Below are positions 53,338 through 62,554 of a stretch of 64,000 bases of DNA, piece after piece (the first letter of the stretch is position 1; each line of letters starts with the position of its first letter). Source of the DNA: an uncultured Prevotella sp. (GTDB lineage Bacteria; Bacteroidota; Bacteroidia; Bacteroidales; Bacteroidaceae); the NCBI GenBank assembly GCA_947170725.1, contig CAMVUM010000003.1:88904-152903 (forward strand). The letters run 5' to 3'. Position numbers and translations under genes: made by a program. The notes below the pieces were generated by a model. That model did not search any database, had not been told where the DNA came from, and worked only from the letters and a program-made list of their open reading frames with translations.

Positions 53338-53850
53338 ATGAGAAGAGCCGTATTTCTCGCCATTACCGCCATCATGGCGTTGACCGTCAGCGCCCAAGGC
53401 GTGCAGGACTTTGCCTCCCGTTTCGTCCGGGAGTGTGACGTGGACACGGCCATACAGTGCATAACAGTAAGTCCGAAGATGATGGAACAGCTCACCAAAA
53501 AGGCCGGAACGGACAACAACGAAAGTATGGTCCAGGCCATACAGAAACTCCGGAGCGCCCGCATCGTGACCACAAGCACCCACTGCGAGACATACTACCG
53601 GCAGGCGGAAAACCTCCTGAAGAAGAACGCACAGCGCTTCAAACACAACAAGGACTACCGCAACGGCCACGGCCACGGAACGTTCTACACACGAAAGACG
53701 CGCAACGGCGATACAGTGGAGCTTGTCATGCTGCATGCCGACACAGACTCCGACATCCTCGTGATAGTCAATCTCACCGGCGACATCGACGATGAGTTCA
53801 TCGGCACTATCACACGGACCTTCGGAAACCGCAAGAGCGACATTGACTGA
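53338..53850 (+). CDS. DUF4252 family exported protein
   Basis: The 170-residue protein has a signal peptide (MRRAVFLAITAIMALTVSAQG) and a domain with KMMEQL, KLRSARIVTTST and VIVNLTGDIDDEFIG, typical of DUF4252. It starts directly after the stop of the preceding gene. In Bacteroidales DUF4252 genes regularly follow an ECF sigma gene and its partner, so the three form a unit. The function is unknown. Confidence 0.85.
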   Translation: MRRAVFLAITAIMALTVSAQGVQDFASRFVRECDVDTAIQCITVSPKMMEQLTKKAGTDNNESMVQAIQKLRSARIVTTSTHCETYYRQAENLLKKNAQRFKHNKDYRNGHGHGTFYTRKTRNGDTVELVMLHADTDSDILVIVNLTGDIDDEFIGTITRTFGNRKSDID

Positions 53851-54026
53851 ACGGAAAAACGGAGTTCTGCAACGCACAACGGAACACGGCTGAAAACATG
53901 CCGGAAGACCGCAAAAGAAGATATTTCTATGCTTTCTCTAAATAATAATCATTTCAAAGTAAAACAACAACGAAACTGTGAAGTTTCATTTCTCTCAAAT
54001 TTTTCATAACATACTAACGTAGGAAA

Positions 54027-54061
54027 GGGCCGCGCGGGAAACCGCAGCGGCCCTATTTTTT
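54027..54061 (+). terminator. Intrinsic terminator of the sigma operon
   Basis: GGGCCGC pairs with GCGGCCC, with inner CGG/CCG pairing, followed by TATTTTTT. Confidence 0.85.
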
Positions 54062-54211
54062 CATTGCCGCAGGAGTGAGACAAGGCCGCTGACTACAACA
54101 GCGAAGTCACTGCATATCACAATTTGAAACCGGCTACAGATCAACAGCTGTGAAAAAAGGACTCCAACTGGTTTTCCTCCTGCAGTAAAGCGTCATTGAT
54201 GTTTTTTTTGC

Positions 54212-54219
54212 TACCTTTG
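54212..54219 (+). promoter_or_regulatory. Putative -7 box of the dipeptidase gene
   Basis: TACCTTTG fits the Bacteroidetes consensus, 27 bp before the start codon. Confidence 0.6.
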
Positions 54220-54246
54220 CAGCTGCGAACATAACGTGAAAAGACA

Positions 54247-55002
54247 ATGAAACAGATGCTTTCCAAGACCGTCGCGGCAAGCATGGTGAATGCCGTGGCC
54301 ATCATATTCATTCTCACCGGCAGCCCAACAGCTGCGAAACAGAAGTCAGAACAGGCAACCGTCAAACGTATAGCGGCAACCCAACAGAACCACAGGCCGA
54401 CAACAGCGCAACGCATGGCGGCGGCCGGATACGTGGACATTAGCGACACGGACAAATCCATCAAAGTCAGCCTGATGTATTCCCGGGCCGACAATTTCAC
54501 GGGGCGTGCACTCTACGGAGACCTCCGCGAGGCCTATCTCCATCCGCTCGCGGCCGCCGCACTGAAGAAAGCTCAGGCAAGACTCAGGCAGTTGCGCCCC
54601 GACCTGAGCCTGAAAGTCTACGATGCGGCACGTCCGATGTCCATCCAGCAGAAGATGTGGGACGCCGTGAAGGACACCGACCACAGCTTCTACGTGAGCA
54701 ACCCGAAAAACGGCGGCGGCCTCCACAACTACGGGCTGGCTGTGGATTTGACCCTATGCCGTGCCAACGGTGACACCATACCTATGGGTACAAAGATAGA
54801 CAATATGACCGTTCTGTCCCACATCGACCGCGAGGAGCAACTGGTTGCCCAAAAAAAGATAAGCCGCGAGGCTCTCGCCAACCGCCGCCTGTTGCGCGAA
54901 GTGATGAAATATGCGGGCTGGAAACCGCTGCGCACGGAGTGGTGGCACTTCAATCTGCGCTCAAGAGCGGAAGCAAAAAAGAACTTCAAGGTGATAAAAT
55001 GA
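54247..55002 (+). CDS. D-alanyl-D-alanine dipeptidase, M15D (VanX/DdpX-like)
   Basis: The 251-residue protein has a signal or membrane segment (ASMVNAVAIIFILTGSP) and an M15 zinc peptidase domain: YDAARPMSIQQKMW, the zinc ligands in GGLHNYGLAVDLTL (His, Asp) and TEWWHFN (Glu, His). It cleaves D-Ala-D-Ala. In organisms without a van cluster such enzymes recycle peptidoglycan peptides; no vanA or vanH lies nearby, so resistance is not implied. Confidence 0.92.
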   Translation: MKQMLSKTVAASMVNAVAIIFILTGSPTAAKQKSEQATVKRIAATQQNHRPTTAQRMAAAGYVDISDTDKSIKVSLMYSRADNFTGRALYGDLREAYLHPLAAAALKKAQARLRQLRPDLSLKVYDAARPMSIQQKMWDAVKDTDHSFYVSNPKNGGGLHNYGLAVDLTLCRANGDTIPMGTKIDNMTVLSHIDREEQLVAQKKISREALANRRLLREVMKYAGWKPLRTEWWHFNLRSRAEAKKNFKVIK

Positions 55003-55158
55003 CAGTTCCGCAACCACAGAACGCATATATCGGAGTTCCGGAACGACATATCCTGCACCACCGGACCGCATGAATATGATGTTCCGGACAATTTTTACCG
55101 CACGGCCGGACTGCATATATTAAAATCCAGGACGAAATCCCCAAAACCACATCCTCAC

Positions 55159-56469
55159 ATGACTACCGAAGAATTCATCTCCATCCATGCAAACGACGAC
55201 GTACGTCAGCTGGCTCTGAAGGCGCGCCCCGACGGCGACATCGACCTTCCCTTTGCCCTCGACCAGATTGCCGGACGTCAGACAGCCCGCCGAAAACTGC
55301 CGTCATGGGCAGCCACCGAAGGCATCATATATCCTCCACATCTGTCCATGGAGCAGTGTTCGGGAGAACCGGCAGCGCGCTATAAGGCTTCCGTTGCCGA
55401 CCGCCTGACACGCTACGTGGACGCTGCCGAAAGGCATGACGCCGCAACCGGAGCGACGGAAACAACCGAAGGAGGGCTGAACGCCAAGGAAGACGGCCGG
55501 CGAGACAATAGGGAGGAACGCGACGGGATTCTCGTGGACATCACGGGAGGATTCGGCGTTGACTTCTCATATATGGCCGGGAATTTCGGAAGAGCCATAT
55601 ATGTGGAACGTCAGGAACACCTGTGCCGCATTGCGGAGGCCAATTTCCGCCGCCTCGGACTGTCACAGGCCGTGACAATCAACGGCGACGGACCTGAATA
55701 TGTTGCAGGAATGGAAGACCACGCATCACTGATATATGCAGACCCGGCGCGCCGCGACGACCACGGCGGACGGACTTTTGCCATCAGCGACTGCACGCCG
55801 GACATTCTCTCTATTATCGGCATGCTGCTCAACCATGCACCTCACGTCATGCTGAAACTCTCGCCGATGCTCGACTGGCGCAAAGCCGTGAGGGACATCA
55901 GCCAAACCGGAGCGACGGTGAGCGAAGTCCACATTGTGGCGACGGCCGGCGAATGCAAGGAACTGCTGACAGTCATCAGCCGTGAGCCCGCCAAAGGATT
56001 GCGGATATTCTGTGTGAACGATGAGACCACTGTTTCATACGACGCAGACGAGACCGGCCCCGAACTTTCCTCGGCCGCCAGCTGTCCCGACGAGGACATT
56101 CCCGTTCCGCCCTGCTATGTCTATGAGCCCAACGCTTCGGTCATGAAAGCGGGATGTTTCGGTCTGATAGCCTCACGCTACGGTGTCCGTCAGATCAGCC
56201 GTGACAGCCATCTCTTCGTGTCCCGCAACGCGGTCGACGACTTTCCCGGCCGCCGGTTTGCGGTCACGGCAGTGACGACGATGAACAAGAAGGAACTGCG
56301 ACGGGCACTCTCCGGAATCACCAAGGCCAACATAACGGTCAGAAACTTTCCCATGAACACGGCCACTCTGCGCCGCAGGCTGAAACTGGCCGAGGGCGGC
56401 GACACCTACATCATGGCCACGACAACCGCAGGAGGCTGCCATATCCTTCTTATCTGCAACAAGGCATAA
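55159..56469 (+). CDS. Class I SAM-dependent methyltransferase with Thump-like domain
   Basis: The 436-residue protein has a methyltransferase core with VDITGGFGVDFSYMA (SAM motif I, about residues 119-133), IYVERQEHLCRIAEANF, IYADPARRDDHGGR (catalytic DPAR) and LKLSPMLDW. The C-terminal part contains PNASVMKAGCFGLI and the Thump-like end. The family is conserved in Bacteroidetes and probably methylates RNA, but the target is not known. Residues 94-117 are low-complexity, Glu/Arg-rich, and may be a lineage-specific insertion. Confidence 0.9.
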   Translation: MTTEEFISIHANDDVRQLALKARPDGDIDLPFALDQIAGRQTARRKLPSWAATEGIIYPPHLSMEQCSGEPAARYKASVADRLTRYVDAAERHDAATGATETTEGGLNAKEDGRRDNREERDGILVDITGGFGVDFSYMAGNFGRAIYVERQEHLCRIAEANFRRLGLSQAVTINGDGPEYVAGMEDHASLIYADPARRDDHGGRTFAISDCTPDILSIIGMLLNHAPHVMLKLSPMLDWRKAVRDISQTGATVSEVHIVATAGECKELLTVISREPAKGLRIFCVNDETTVSYDADETGPELSSAASCPDEDIPVPPCYVYEPNASVMKAGCFGLIASRYGVRQISRDSHLFVSRNAVDDFPGRRFAVTAVTTMNKKELRRALSGITKANITVRNFPMNTATLRRRLKLAEGGDTYIMATTTAGGCHILLICNKA

Positions 56470-56594
56470 AGTGGATCAGGAGCGGACTTCCCGTTTTCCC
56501 GTGACAGTCTCCATTTCCGGCTACCGCAGAAACATAGGGGCTTCCCAAAAAACACCATTAATCCCAACTTATATTCCCGCCGGACGTCTCCGTC

Positions 56595-56639
56595 ATGAAT
56601 AAAAAAAGCCGGCCTTTCCTCACGGAAGAGCCGGCTTCA
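56595..56639 (-). terminator. Intrinsic terminator of the ompA-like gene
   Basis: On the minus strand GAAGCCGGCTCTTCCG pairs with GGAAAGGCCGGCTT with minor mismatches, followed by TTTTT. Confidence 0.85.
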
Positions 56640-56688
56640 TCAGCAGACATGAGAAAAAGTCAAACTGATGAATAAATAAAGATAATAG

Positions 56689-57828
56689 TTAGTCTACGAC
56701 AGTCTCTGTGATGGTCTCTTTTACGGTTTTCTCAGCCTTGCCGTCAACAATGACACAGCGGTTCTTGTCGTTATCTTCGAAAGGCTGTACGCTGTCACCC
56801 TTGCTGTCGGTAACGATACGTGAAGCGTCGGCACCATATTCCTTGACAAGTGTTTCCTTATACTGGTCGGCACGCTGTTTGGCATACTTGACGTTGAGCT
56901 TCGGAGTGCCCGTTCCCTTGTCGGCATAACCTACAACTTTCACCGTTGCCGTGGGATATTCCTTAAGGAAATCGGCAACACGCTTCATCTGGGCTTTATT
57001 TCCTTCGGCGTCAGATTCGCGGATCTTATAGAAGCGCTCTTCGTGGAGCGTGACGGGAACTTTCTTCTCTACCGTGCGTGTCACGACGCGTGGTTCGGGT
57101 TTGGGTTCGGGCTTGGGCGCCGGTGCAACCACTTCTGCCGCTTTCTCGACAACGGGTGCGGGAGCAGCCTTGCGGAACTTATGGCCGAAACGGAAGCTCA
57201 GACCGAGCGAAGCGGTGACCATCCAGTCGTCGGAGTTGTTGTACTTCGAGTTGAAGCGGTCGTCCAAACTGTTGGCAGCAACTTCGAGCGATACGCCGAA
57301 AGGCTTGCGCACGTTTGACTCCAGACGAAGTCCGGCACGAATGTTGTGGCTCAGACGGTTACCGTCCCATACTAACGGCATGTTCAAGCCACTCTTGTTG
57401 TCGGCAGCCATGGCATTGGCATCATCGTTGCCCCAGGCGTTGGTCAGACCGATACCGCCTACGAAAATGACGTTGAGAAAATTGTTGTCCTTCTTGCAGA
57501 CGAGATTTGTCAGATTGACAAGCAGATCTGCATTGGTCGTGATATAATTGTATTTGTAATATCCCGGATTGTCAAATCCGCTCTTTGCTTCCCATCCGCT
57601 CACGTGGAGACGTGCTCCGACCACGGGAGTGAAATAGTGGCCGAAAGATACCGCACCCACCGGTGTAAACAACTTGTCCTTCTTGGCGTCAGTCAGCGTA
57701 ATCTGTCCACCACCCTGAACCTCCACATAGCTGTAGGACTTCAGTTTCCCGTTTTCACTCTCTTGAGCATTCACTGCTCCGGAGGCAAGCAGGCATATAG
57801 CTGCTGCTAAGACTGGTTTTATGTACAT
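56689..57828 (-). CDS. OmpA-family outer-membrane protein
   Basis: The 379-residue protein has a signal peptide (MYIKPVLAAAICLLASGAVNAQ), an eight-stranded-barrel-like N-terminal half ending in LGLSFRFGHKF, a Pro/Lys/Val-rich linker (PAPKPEPKPEPRV) and a C-terminal OmpA domain with VKVVGYADKGTGTPKLNVKY and RADQYKETL, which binds peptidoglycan. It anchors the outer membrane. It is a single gene with its own terminator. Confidence 0.93.
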   Translation of the reverse strand: MYIKPVLAAAICLLASGAVNAQESENGKLKSYSYVEVQGGGQITLTDAKKDKLFTPVGAVSFGHYFTPVVGARLHVSGWEAKSGFDNPGYYKYNYITTNADLLVNLTNLVCKKDNNFLNVIFVGGIGLTNAWGNDDANAMAADNKSGLNMPLVWDGNRLSHNIRAGLRLESNVRKPFGVSLEVAANSLDDRFNSKYNNSDDWMVTASLGLSFRFGHKFRKAAPAPVVEKAAEVVAPAPKPEPKPEPRVVTRTVEKKVPVTLHEERFYKIRESDAEGNKAQMKRVADFLKEYPTATVKVVGYADKGTGTPKLNVKYAKQRADQYKETLVKEYGADASRIVTDSKGDSVQPFEDNDKNRCVIVDGKAEKTVKETITETVVD

Positions 57829-58088
57829 TTGTTCTTAAGTTATTATGTGAAAAAATAAATTTCTTTTGTGGACAAAAGTAGGACATATTATCGAGAATAC
57901 CAAATTTTTATTATTCTTTTTTTACATTGACCATTATGTTCTTGCTGCTAAAAGCCATCGGAATGTAAAGAAAACACAATCGTTTTCCCGTCTGTATTCT
58001 CTCTCAAAAAAGTGTCATGATTTCTGCCGAAACGCTGCTGAGCAGCAATTTCCATCCCGTTTTTCCCGAAAAATCCGCCGGACGTCGG

Positions 58089-58323
58089 GCCGTAAGGGTC
58101 TCCTTGGTCTGCAACGGGGCCGCCCTTGGACGGCGACGGCGGCTCCGTTGGAACGCGAAAGCAGCCCCGTTGCAGACCAAGGAGGCCCTTACGGCAAGAC
58201 GGAAACAGCCGGAAAAGATGCACACTTTTCAACATCTGCATCCAACCCACTGTGAATCAGAAAGAAAAAGATGCACGCCCGAAACTCACGAATTTCCGGC
58301 CGCGGGATTTTTATTTTCAAATA
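58089..58323. repeat. Dispersed repeat, copy B (partner at 7992-8210)
   Basis: Arms at 58089-58120 and 58164-58195 are 32 bp long and complementary at 31 positions, around a 43-bp spacer. The tail (58266-58323) matches the tail of copy A, sharing AAAGATGCAC, CGAATTT and GCCGCGGGATTTTTATTT. The 29-bp centre is in the opposite orientation to that of copy A. Confidence 0.78.
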
Positions 58324-58484
58324 ATCAATTCTACAGAGCTTATTTGTAAGAATTAATCGGAATCAAAACCTGCCCGTTCAAATATGAAGAGCGGGGAGGA
58401 TGGGGAACGGCTGCCCGTAAGCCATGTTTTAAAGGAAAGCGGGAGGAAAACAGAAAGGCGGATGAATTCTTTTTTCTCTTTTCC

Positions 58485-58515
58485 TTTGTTCTTCCCCCGA
58501 TTTGCAGTATCTTTG
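58485..58515 (+). promoter_or_regulatory. Promoter of the acetyltransferase gene
   Basis: TTTG (58485-58488) and TATCTTTG (58508-58515) lie 19 bp apart. The leader to the start codon is about 130 bp. Confidence 0.78.
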
Positions 58516-58645
58516 CAGGGAATAGGCTCAAAGCCGGCCTGAACGCAACGGACGTACCTACGGACTTGGCGGACATGGCAAAGACCGGACGACGTGGACG
58601 CAGGCCCGCGTCGGAGCTCATTTTTTAGAAACAAACCGGACCGAA

Positions 58646-59800
58646 ATGTCACCAATAGAGATAAAAAAAGTAGAAAACAGGAAGGATCTCGAGACCTTCA
58701 TCCAATTCCATTATGACCTTTACCGCGGCGACCGCTATGACGTTCCCAACCTCCGCAGTGACGAAATCAACACGCTGAGCAAGAAAAAGAACGCGGCGTT
58801 CGACTTCTGCGAAGCCGACTATTTCATGGCTTTCCGCGACGGTCGCATGGTGGGACGCATAGCAGCCATCATCAACCGTAAGGCAAACGAACGCTGGGAG
58901 CGCAAAAGCGTGCGCTTCGGATGGATTGACTTCATCGACGACATAGAAGTGTCGACAGAACTGCTACGGACCGTCGAAGACTGGGGACGCCAGCGGGGAA
59001 TGACCGAAATAGTAGGTCCGCTGGGATTCACGGACATGGATCCGGAAGGCATGCTCATCCACGGATTCGACCAGCTCGGAACACAGGCAACACTCTACAA
59101 CTATCCCTACTATCCCGAACACATGGAGCGCATGGGCGGATGGGAGAAGGACAACGACTATGTGGAATACAAGCTCTATGTCCCGGAAACCGTCCCGGAG
59201 AAATATCAGAAGATAGCCGAAATGATCACCAAGCGCTACAACCTCCACGTGAAGAAACTCACGAAAAAAGACGTCTTCAAAGGCGGTTACGGACAGAAGA
59301 TTTTCGACGTCATAAACGAAACCTTCGGCCATCTATACGGCTACTCTCAACTCAGCCAACGACAGATAGACCAGTATGTGAATATGTATCTGCCCATGGC
59401 CGACCTCAATCTGGTGACGCTCATCGAAGACCGCAACACGCCCGACAACAAGGTCGTCGGCGTGGGAATAACCATACCGTCGCTGGCCTACGCCCTTCAG
59501 CGCTGCCGCAACGGACGACTGCTGCCCTTCGGATGGTGGCACGTGCTGAGAGCGCTGAAGTTCCACAAGACCGACGTCGTGGACCTGCTCCTGGTCGGCA
59601 TCCTGCCGGAATACCGTTCCAAAGGAGCCAACGCCCTGCTGTTCTCCGACCTCATACCATGGTATCAGAAATACGGCTTCAAGTGGGGCGAGACACACGT
59701 AGAAATGGAGACCAACGAGAAGGTGCAGAGCCAGTGGCAATATCTCGAACGTGAATGCCACAAACGCAGAAGGTGCTACGTGAAAGCTATCGATCTTTAG
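58646..59800 (+). CDS. GNAT-type N-acetyltransferase family protein
   Basis: The 384-residue protein has two GNAT-like halves. The first contains YFMAFRDGRMVGRIAAIIN and GPLGFTDMDPEGMLI; the second has LVTLIEDRNT, VGVGITIPSLAYAL and LLLVGILPEYRSKGANALLF, with the acetyl-CoA-binding pattern. Close relatives are widespread Bacteroidetes proteins of unknown substrate. It is followed by a strong hairpin and then parE on the same strand. Confidence 0.82.
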   Translation: MSPIEIKKVENRKDLETFIQFHYDLYRGDRYDVPNLRSDEINTLSKKKNAAFDFCEADYFMAFRDGRMVGRIAAIINRKANERWERKSVRFGWIDFIDDIEVSTELLRTVEDWGRQRGMTEIVGPLGFTDMDPEGMLIHGFDQLGTQATLYNYPYYPEHMERMGGWEKDNDYVEYKLYVPETVPEKYQKIAEMITKRYNLHVKKLTKKDVFKGGYGQKIFDVINETFGHLYGYSQLSQRQIDQYVNMYLPMADLNLVTLIEDRNTPDNKVVGVGITIPSLAYALQRCRNGRLLPFGWWHVLRALKFHKTDVVDLLLVGILPEYRSKGANALLFSDLIPWYQKYGFKWGETHVEMETNEKVQSQWQYLERECHKRRRCYVKAIDL

Positions 59801-59850
59801 GAGTTAAACGGGTTATCGCAGGCAGTGCCCGCGATAACCCGTTTAACTCC
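59800..59850. terminator. 20-bp perfect hairpin between the acetyltransferase gene and parE
   Basis: GGAGTTAAACGGGTTATCGC (59800-59819) pairs exactly with 59831-59850 across an 11-bp loop. The plus strand continues CCCCAAAAAA rather than with T, so it lacks the usual U-run for plus-strand termination. It could be a transcript-stability or attenuation structure. Confidence 0.7.
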
Positions 59851-59887
59851 CCCCAAAAAAACTCCTTTAACTCCTACATAAAAGAAC

Positions 59888-61852
59888 ATGGCCGAAGAAA
59901 ACGACATACTCAACCAGCAGCCCATAGTGGAATATACCGACGACAACATCCGCCACCTGTCAGACATGGAACACGTGCGCACCCGGCCGGGAATGTATAT
60001 CGGCCGGCTTGGAGACGGACAGCTGCCCGAGGACGGAATCTACGTGCTGCTGAAGGAAGTGACGGACAACTCCATTGACGAGTTCAAGATGAAAGCCGGC
60101 AACCGCATAGAGATTGACATAAAGGACAATCTGCGCGTCTCCGTACGCGACTACGGCCGCGGCATACCGCAGGGCAAGATGATAGAAGCCGTGAGCGTGC
60201 TTAATACAGGCGGAAAATATGATTCCAAAGCCTTCAAGAAAAGCGTAGGACTCAACGGTGTGGGCATCAAGGCCGTCAATGCCCTCAGTTCCCACTTTGA
60301 GGTGGCCTCGTTCCGTGACGGAAAGGTAAGACGCGCCGTCTTCGAGAGAGGCGTGCTACAGAGCGACGTGACAGAAGACACAACCGACGAAAACGGAACA
60401 TACATCTACTTCGAACCGGACGACACGCTGTTTCTGAACTATTCCTTCCACAACGACATCGTTGAGACCATGCTCCGCAACTATACCTATCTGAACACGG
60501 GGCTCATCATCATGTATAACGGACGGCGCATCGTCAGCCGCCACGGACTGAAAGACCTGCTCAACGACACGATGACCAACGACGGCATCTATCCCATCAT
60601 CCACCTGAAGGGCGAGGACATCGAGATTGCCTTCACCCACACCGGACAGTACGGTGAGGAATACCACTCGTTCGTCAACGGCCAGCACACAACTCAGGGC
60701 GGAACACACCAGAGCGCTTTCAAGGAGCACATAGCCAAGACCATAAAGGAATTCTACAGCAAGAACCTCGAATACACCGACATACGCAACGGTCTCGTGG
60801 GCGCCATTGCGCTCAACGTCGAGGAACCCATGTTCGAAAGCCAGACAAAAATAAAGCTCGGTTCGCTCACGATGGCTCCGGACGGAGGCGTGAGCATCAA
60901 CAAATACGTTGGCGACTTCATAAAGAACGAGGTGGACAACTTCCTCCACAAGCACGCCGACGTGGCCGAAGTGATGCTCCAGAAAATACAGGAAAGCGAA
61001 AAGGAGCGCAAGGCCATGGCCGGAGTGACCAAGCTGGCACGCGAACGCGCCAAAAAAGCCAATCTCCACAACCGCAAGCTGCGCGACTGCCGCATACACT
61101 TCAGCGACGTGAAGGACAACCGGAAAGAAGAAAGCTCGATATTCATCACCGAGGGCGACTCGGCCAGCGGAAGCATAACCAAGAGCCGCGACGTCAACAC
61201 ACAAGCCGTGTTCTCACTGCGCGGAAAACCGCTGAACTCCTTCGGACTGACAAAGAAAGTTGTCTATGAAAACGAAGAGTTCAATCTGCTGCAGGCCGCA
61301 CTCGACATCGAGGAGGGTCTCGACACGCTGCGCTACAACAAGGTCATCGTGGCAACCGATGCCGATGTCGACGGTATGCACATCCGTCTGCTCATCATCA
61401 CGTTCTTCCTACAGTTCTTCCCCGACCTAATCAAGAAAGGCCACGTCTACGTCCTACAGACACCGCTGTTCCGCGTGCGCAACCGCCGCACGAAGATAAA
61501 GAACAAGCAGGTGCTGGCCGAAGCCGCCGCCAAACCCGAACGGAAGAAGAGCGACTTCATCACACGCTACTGCTACAGCGAGGAAGAACGCATCAACGCC
61601 ATAGAAGCCCTGGGTCCCGATCCCGAGATTACACGATTCAAAGGTCTCGGCGAAATCTCGCCCGAGGAGTTTGTCAACTTCATAGGTCCGGACATGCGCC
61701 TCGAACAGGTGACACTCCACAAGACGGACCAGGTCCAGAAGCTGCTCGCCTACTACATGGGCAAGAACACGCCGGAACGCCAGAACTTCATCATAGACAA
61801 TCTCGTGATTGAGGAAGACCGGCCGGAAGAGGAGGAAGAGGAACTTTCTTAG
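59888..61852 (+). CDS. parE: DNA topoisomerase IV subunit B ParE
   Basis: This 654-residue type IIA topoisomerase subunit hydrolyses ATP to drive decatenation. It has [45 protein letters not shown] (ATP lid), the Toprim motifs [10 protein letters not shown] and [10 protein letters not shown], and the end with [13 protein letters not shown]. Length and the GRLGD form favour ParE over GyrB. The partner parC is not in the window. The C-terminal tail is a run of Glu. Confidence 0.92.
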   Translation: MAEENDILNQQPIVEYTDDNIRHLSDMEHVRTRPGMYIGRLGDGQLPEDGIYVLLKEVTDNSIDEFKMKAGNRIEIDIKDNLRVSVRDYGRGIPQGKMIEAVSVLNTGGKYDSKAFKKSVGLNGVGIKAVNALSSHFEVASFRDGKVRRAVFERGVLQSDVTEDTTDENGTYIYFEPDDTLFLNYSFHNDIVETMLRNYTYLNTGLIIMYNGRRIVSRHGLKDLLNDTMTNDGIYPIIHLKGEDIEIAFTHTGQYGEEYHSFVNGQHTTQGGTHQSAFKEHIAKTIKEFYSKNLEYTDIRNGLVGAIALNVEEPMFESQTKIKLGSLTMAPDGGVSINKYVGDFIKNEVDNFLHKHADVAEVMLQKIQESEKERKAMAGVTKLARERAKKANLHNRKLRDCRIHFSDVKDNRKEESSIFITEGDSASGSITKSRDVNTQAVFSLRGKPLNSFGLTKKVVYENEEFNLLQAALDIEEGLDTLRYNKVIVATDADVDGMHIRLLIITFFLQFFPDLIKKGHVYVLQTPLFRVRNRRTKIKNKQVLAEAAAKPERKKSDFITRYCYSEEERINAIEALGPDPEITRFKGLGEISPEEFVNFIGPDMRLEQVTLHKTDQVQKLLAYYMGKNTPERQNFIIDNLVIEEDRPEEEEEELS

Positions 61853-61914
61853 AGCTCATCCGGCATTTGGAGTGACAGCAAACAATCAATATCAACGTGA
61901 CAGGAGGCTGAGTT

Positions 61915-61992
61915 AAAAAAATGCAGAAGAAGCACATTATAGGGACAATTTCTTGTATATGTCCATACAATGTGCTTCTTCTGCATTTTTTT
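61915..61992. terminator. 24-bp perfect hairpin between convergent parE and the VanZ gene
   Basis: AAAAAAATGCAGAAGAAGCA and four further bases (61915-61938) pair exactly with 61969-61992, which end in seven T. The loop is 30 bp. Being symmetric with A-run and T-run, it would act as terminator in both directions. Confidence 0.85.
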
Positions 61993-62055
61993 ACACACCT
62001 TCCTGAATCTTAGGTTATTCCTGATGCGGAATAACCATTCTTAGGAGTTCCGGAG

Positions 62056-62457
62056 TTATCGGGAGCTCCGTCCGCGATAAATCCGGAAGAAAAGACTTCC
62101 CGCCACGGCGGCCAACGTCACACCAGTAGCATTGGCCGCAAGGTCAAGCCAGTCGCCGCTGCGACGGCCATCGGTGCAATATTCCTGAAGCAGCTCAATG
62201 ACGCCGCTCATCACTATCGGAGCCAGCCACGCCAGCAGAAAGAGCCTGCGCGGAGCGGCAACACGATGGCGGCGGATGTATTCGGCCCAGATGACGGTGC
62301 AGGTTCCGCCATACATCACGACGTGAACCCACTTGTCGATGAGGGCCACGTTGTCAAGTCCTGTCTTCGGAGGAGTGAAAAACGAAAGATACCAGATGAC
62401 GCCGATGAGCAGCGACGAAAGCGGGTATCTTCTTACTGTTTGATACAAATATTTCAT
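62056..62457 (-). CDS. VanZ-like membrane protein
   Basis: The 133-residue protein has three or four hydrophobic helices (LSSLLIGVIWYLSFF, RLFLLAWLAPIVMSGVIELLQ, ATGVTLAAVAGSLFF). The motifs IDKWVHVVMYGG and EYCTDGRRSGDWLDLAANATG are the VanZ-family core. VanZ relatives are linked to teicoplanin tolerance in Gram-positives but in Bacteroidetes their role is unknown. It is divergent from the transporter gene. Confidence 0.88.
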   Translation of the reverse strand: MKYLYQTVRRYPLSSLLIGVIWYLSFFTPPKTGLDNVALIDKWVHVVMYGGTCTVIWAEYIRRHRVAAPRRLFLLAWLAPIVMSGVIELLQEYCTDGRRSGDWLDLAANATGVTLAAVAGSLFFRIYRGRSSR

Positions 62458-62477
62458 ATTGGCTTCCTATTCAGGCG

Positions 62478-62505
62478 CAAAAGTAAGAATTATTTTATAA
62501 TTTTG
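62478..62505. promoter_or_regulatory. Divergent -7 boxes between the VanZ gene and the transporter gene
   Basis: On the minus strand TACTTTTG occupies 62478-62485 and on the plus strand TAATTTTG occupies 62498-62505. Both fit TAnnTTTG and point to opposite genes. Confidence 0.5.
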
Positions 62506-62554
62506 CAACTGAATTGAATAGAAAGTAAGATAACGGATAAAAAACGACAGACAG

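Larger units (their letters stand above)
53851..54246. other. Intergenic region between the DUF4252 gene and the dipeptidase gene
   Basis: No gene is seen in these 396 bp. They hold a terminator at 54027-54061 and a promoter box at 54212-54219. Confidence 0.6.
57829..58645. other. Long divergent intergenic region with dispersed repeat copy B
   Basis: No gene is supported here. The 817 bp contain the ompA leader at the left, repeat copy B (58089-58323) and a promoter at the right. The several overlapping open frames all run through the repeat's arms and are artefacts of its GC-rich palindrome. Confidence 0.6.

Noticed and set aside
54247..55002. Glycopeptide resistance gene
   Set aside because: The VanX-like dipeptidase stands alone, without vanH/vanA ligase genes; the VanZ-like gene at 62.1 kb is unlinked. 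A housekeeping role is more likely.
58004..58356. Overlapping frames in the GC-rich intergenic repeat
   Set aside because: Each arm of the palindrome opens frames on both strands; none has a start signal or family match.
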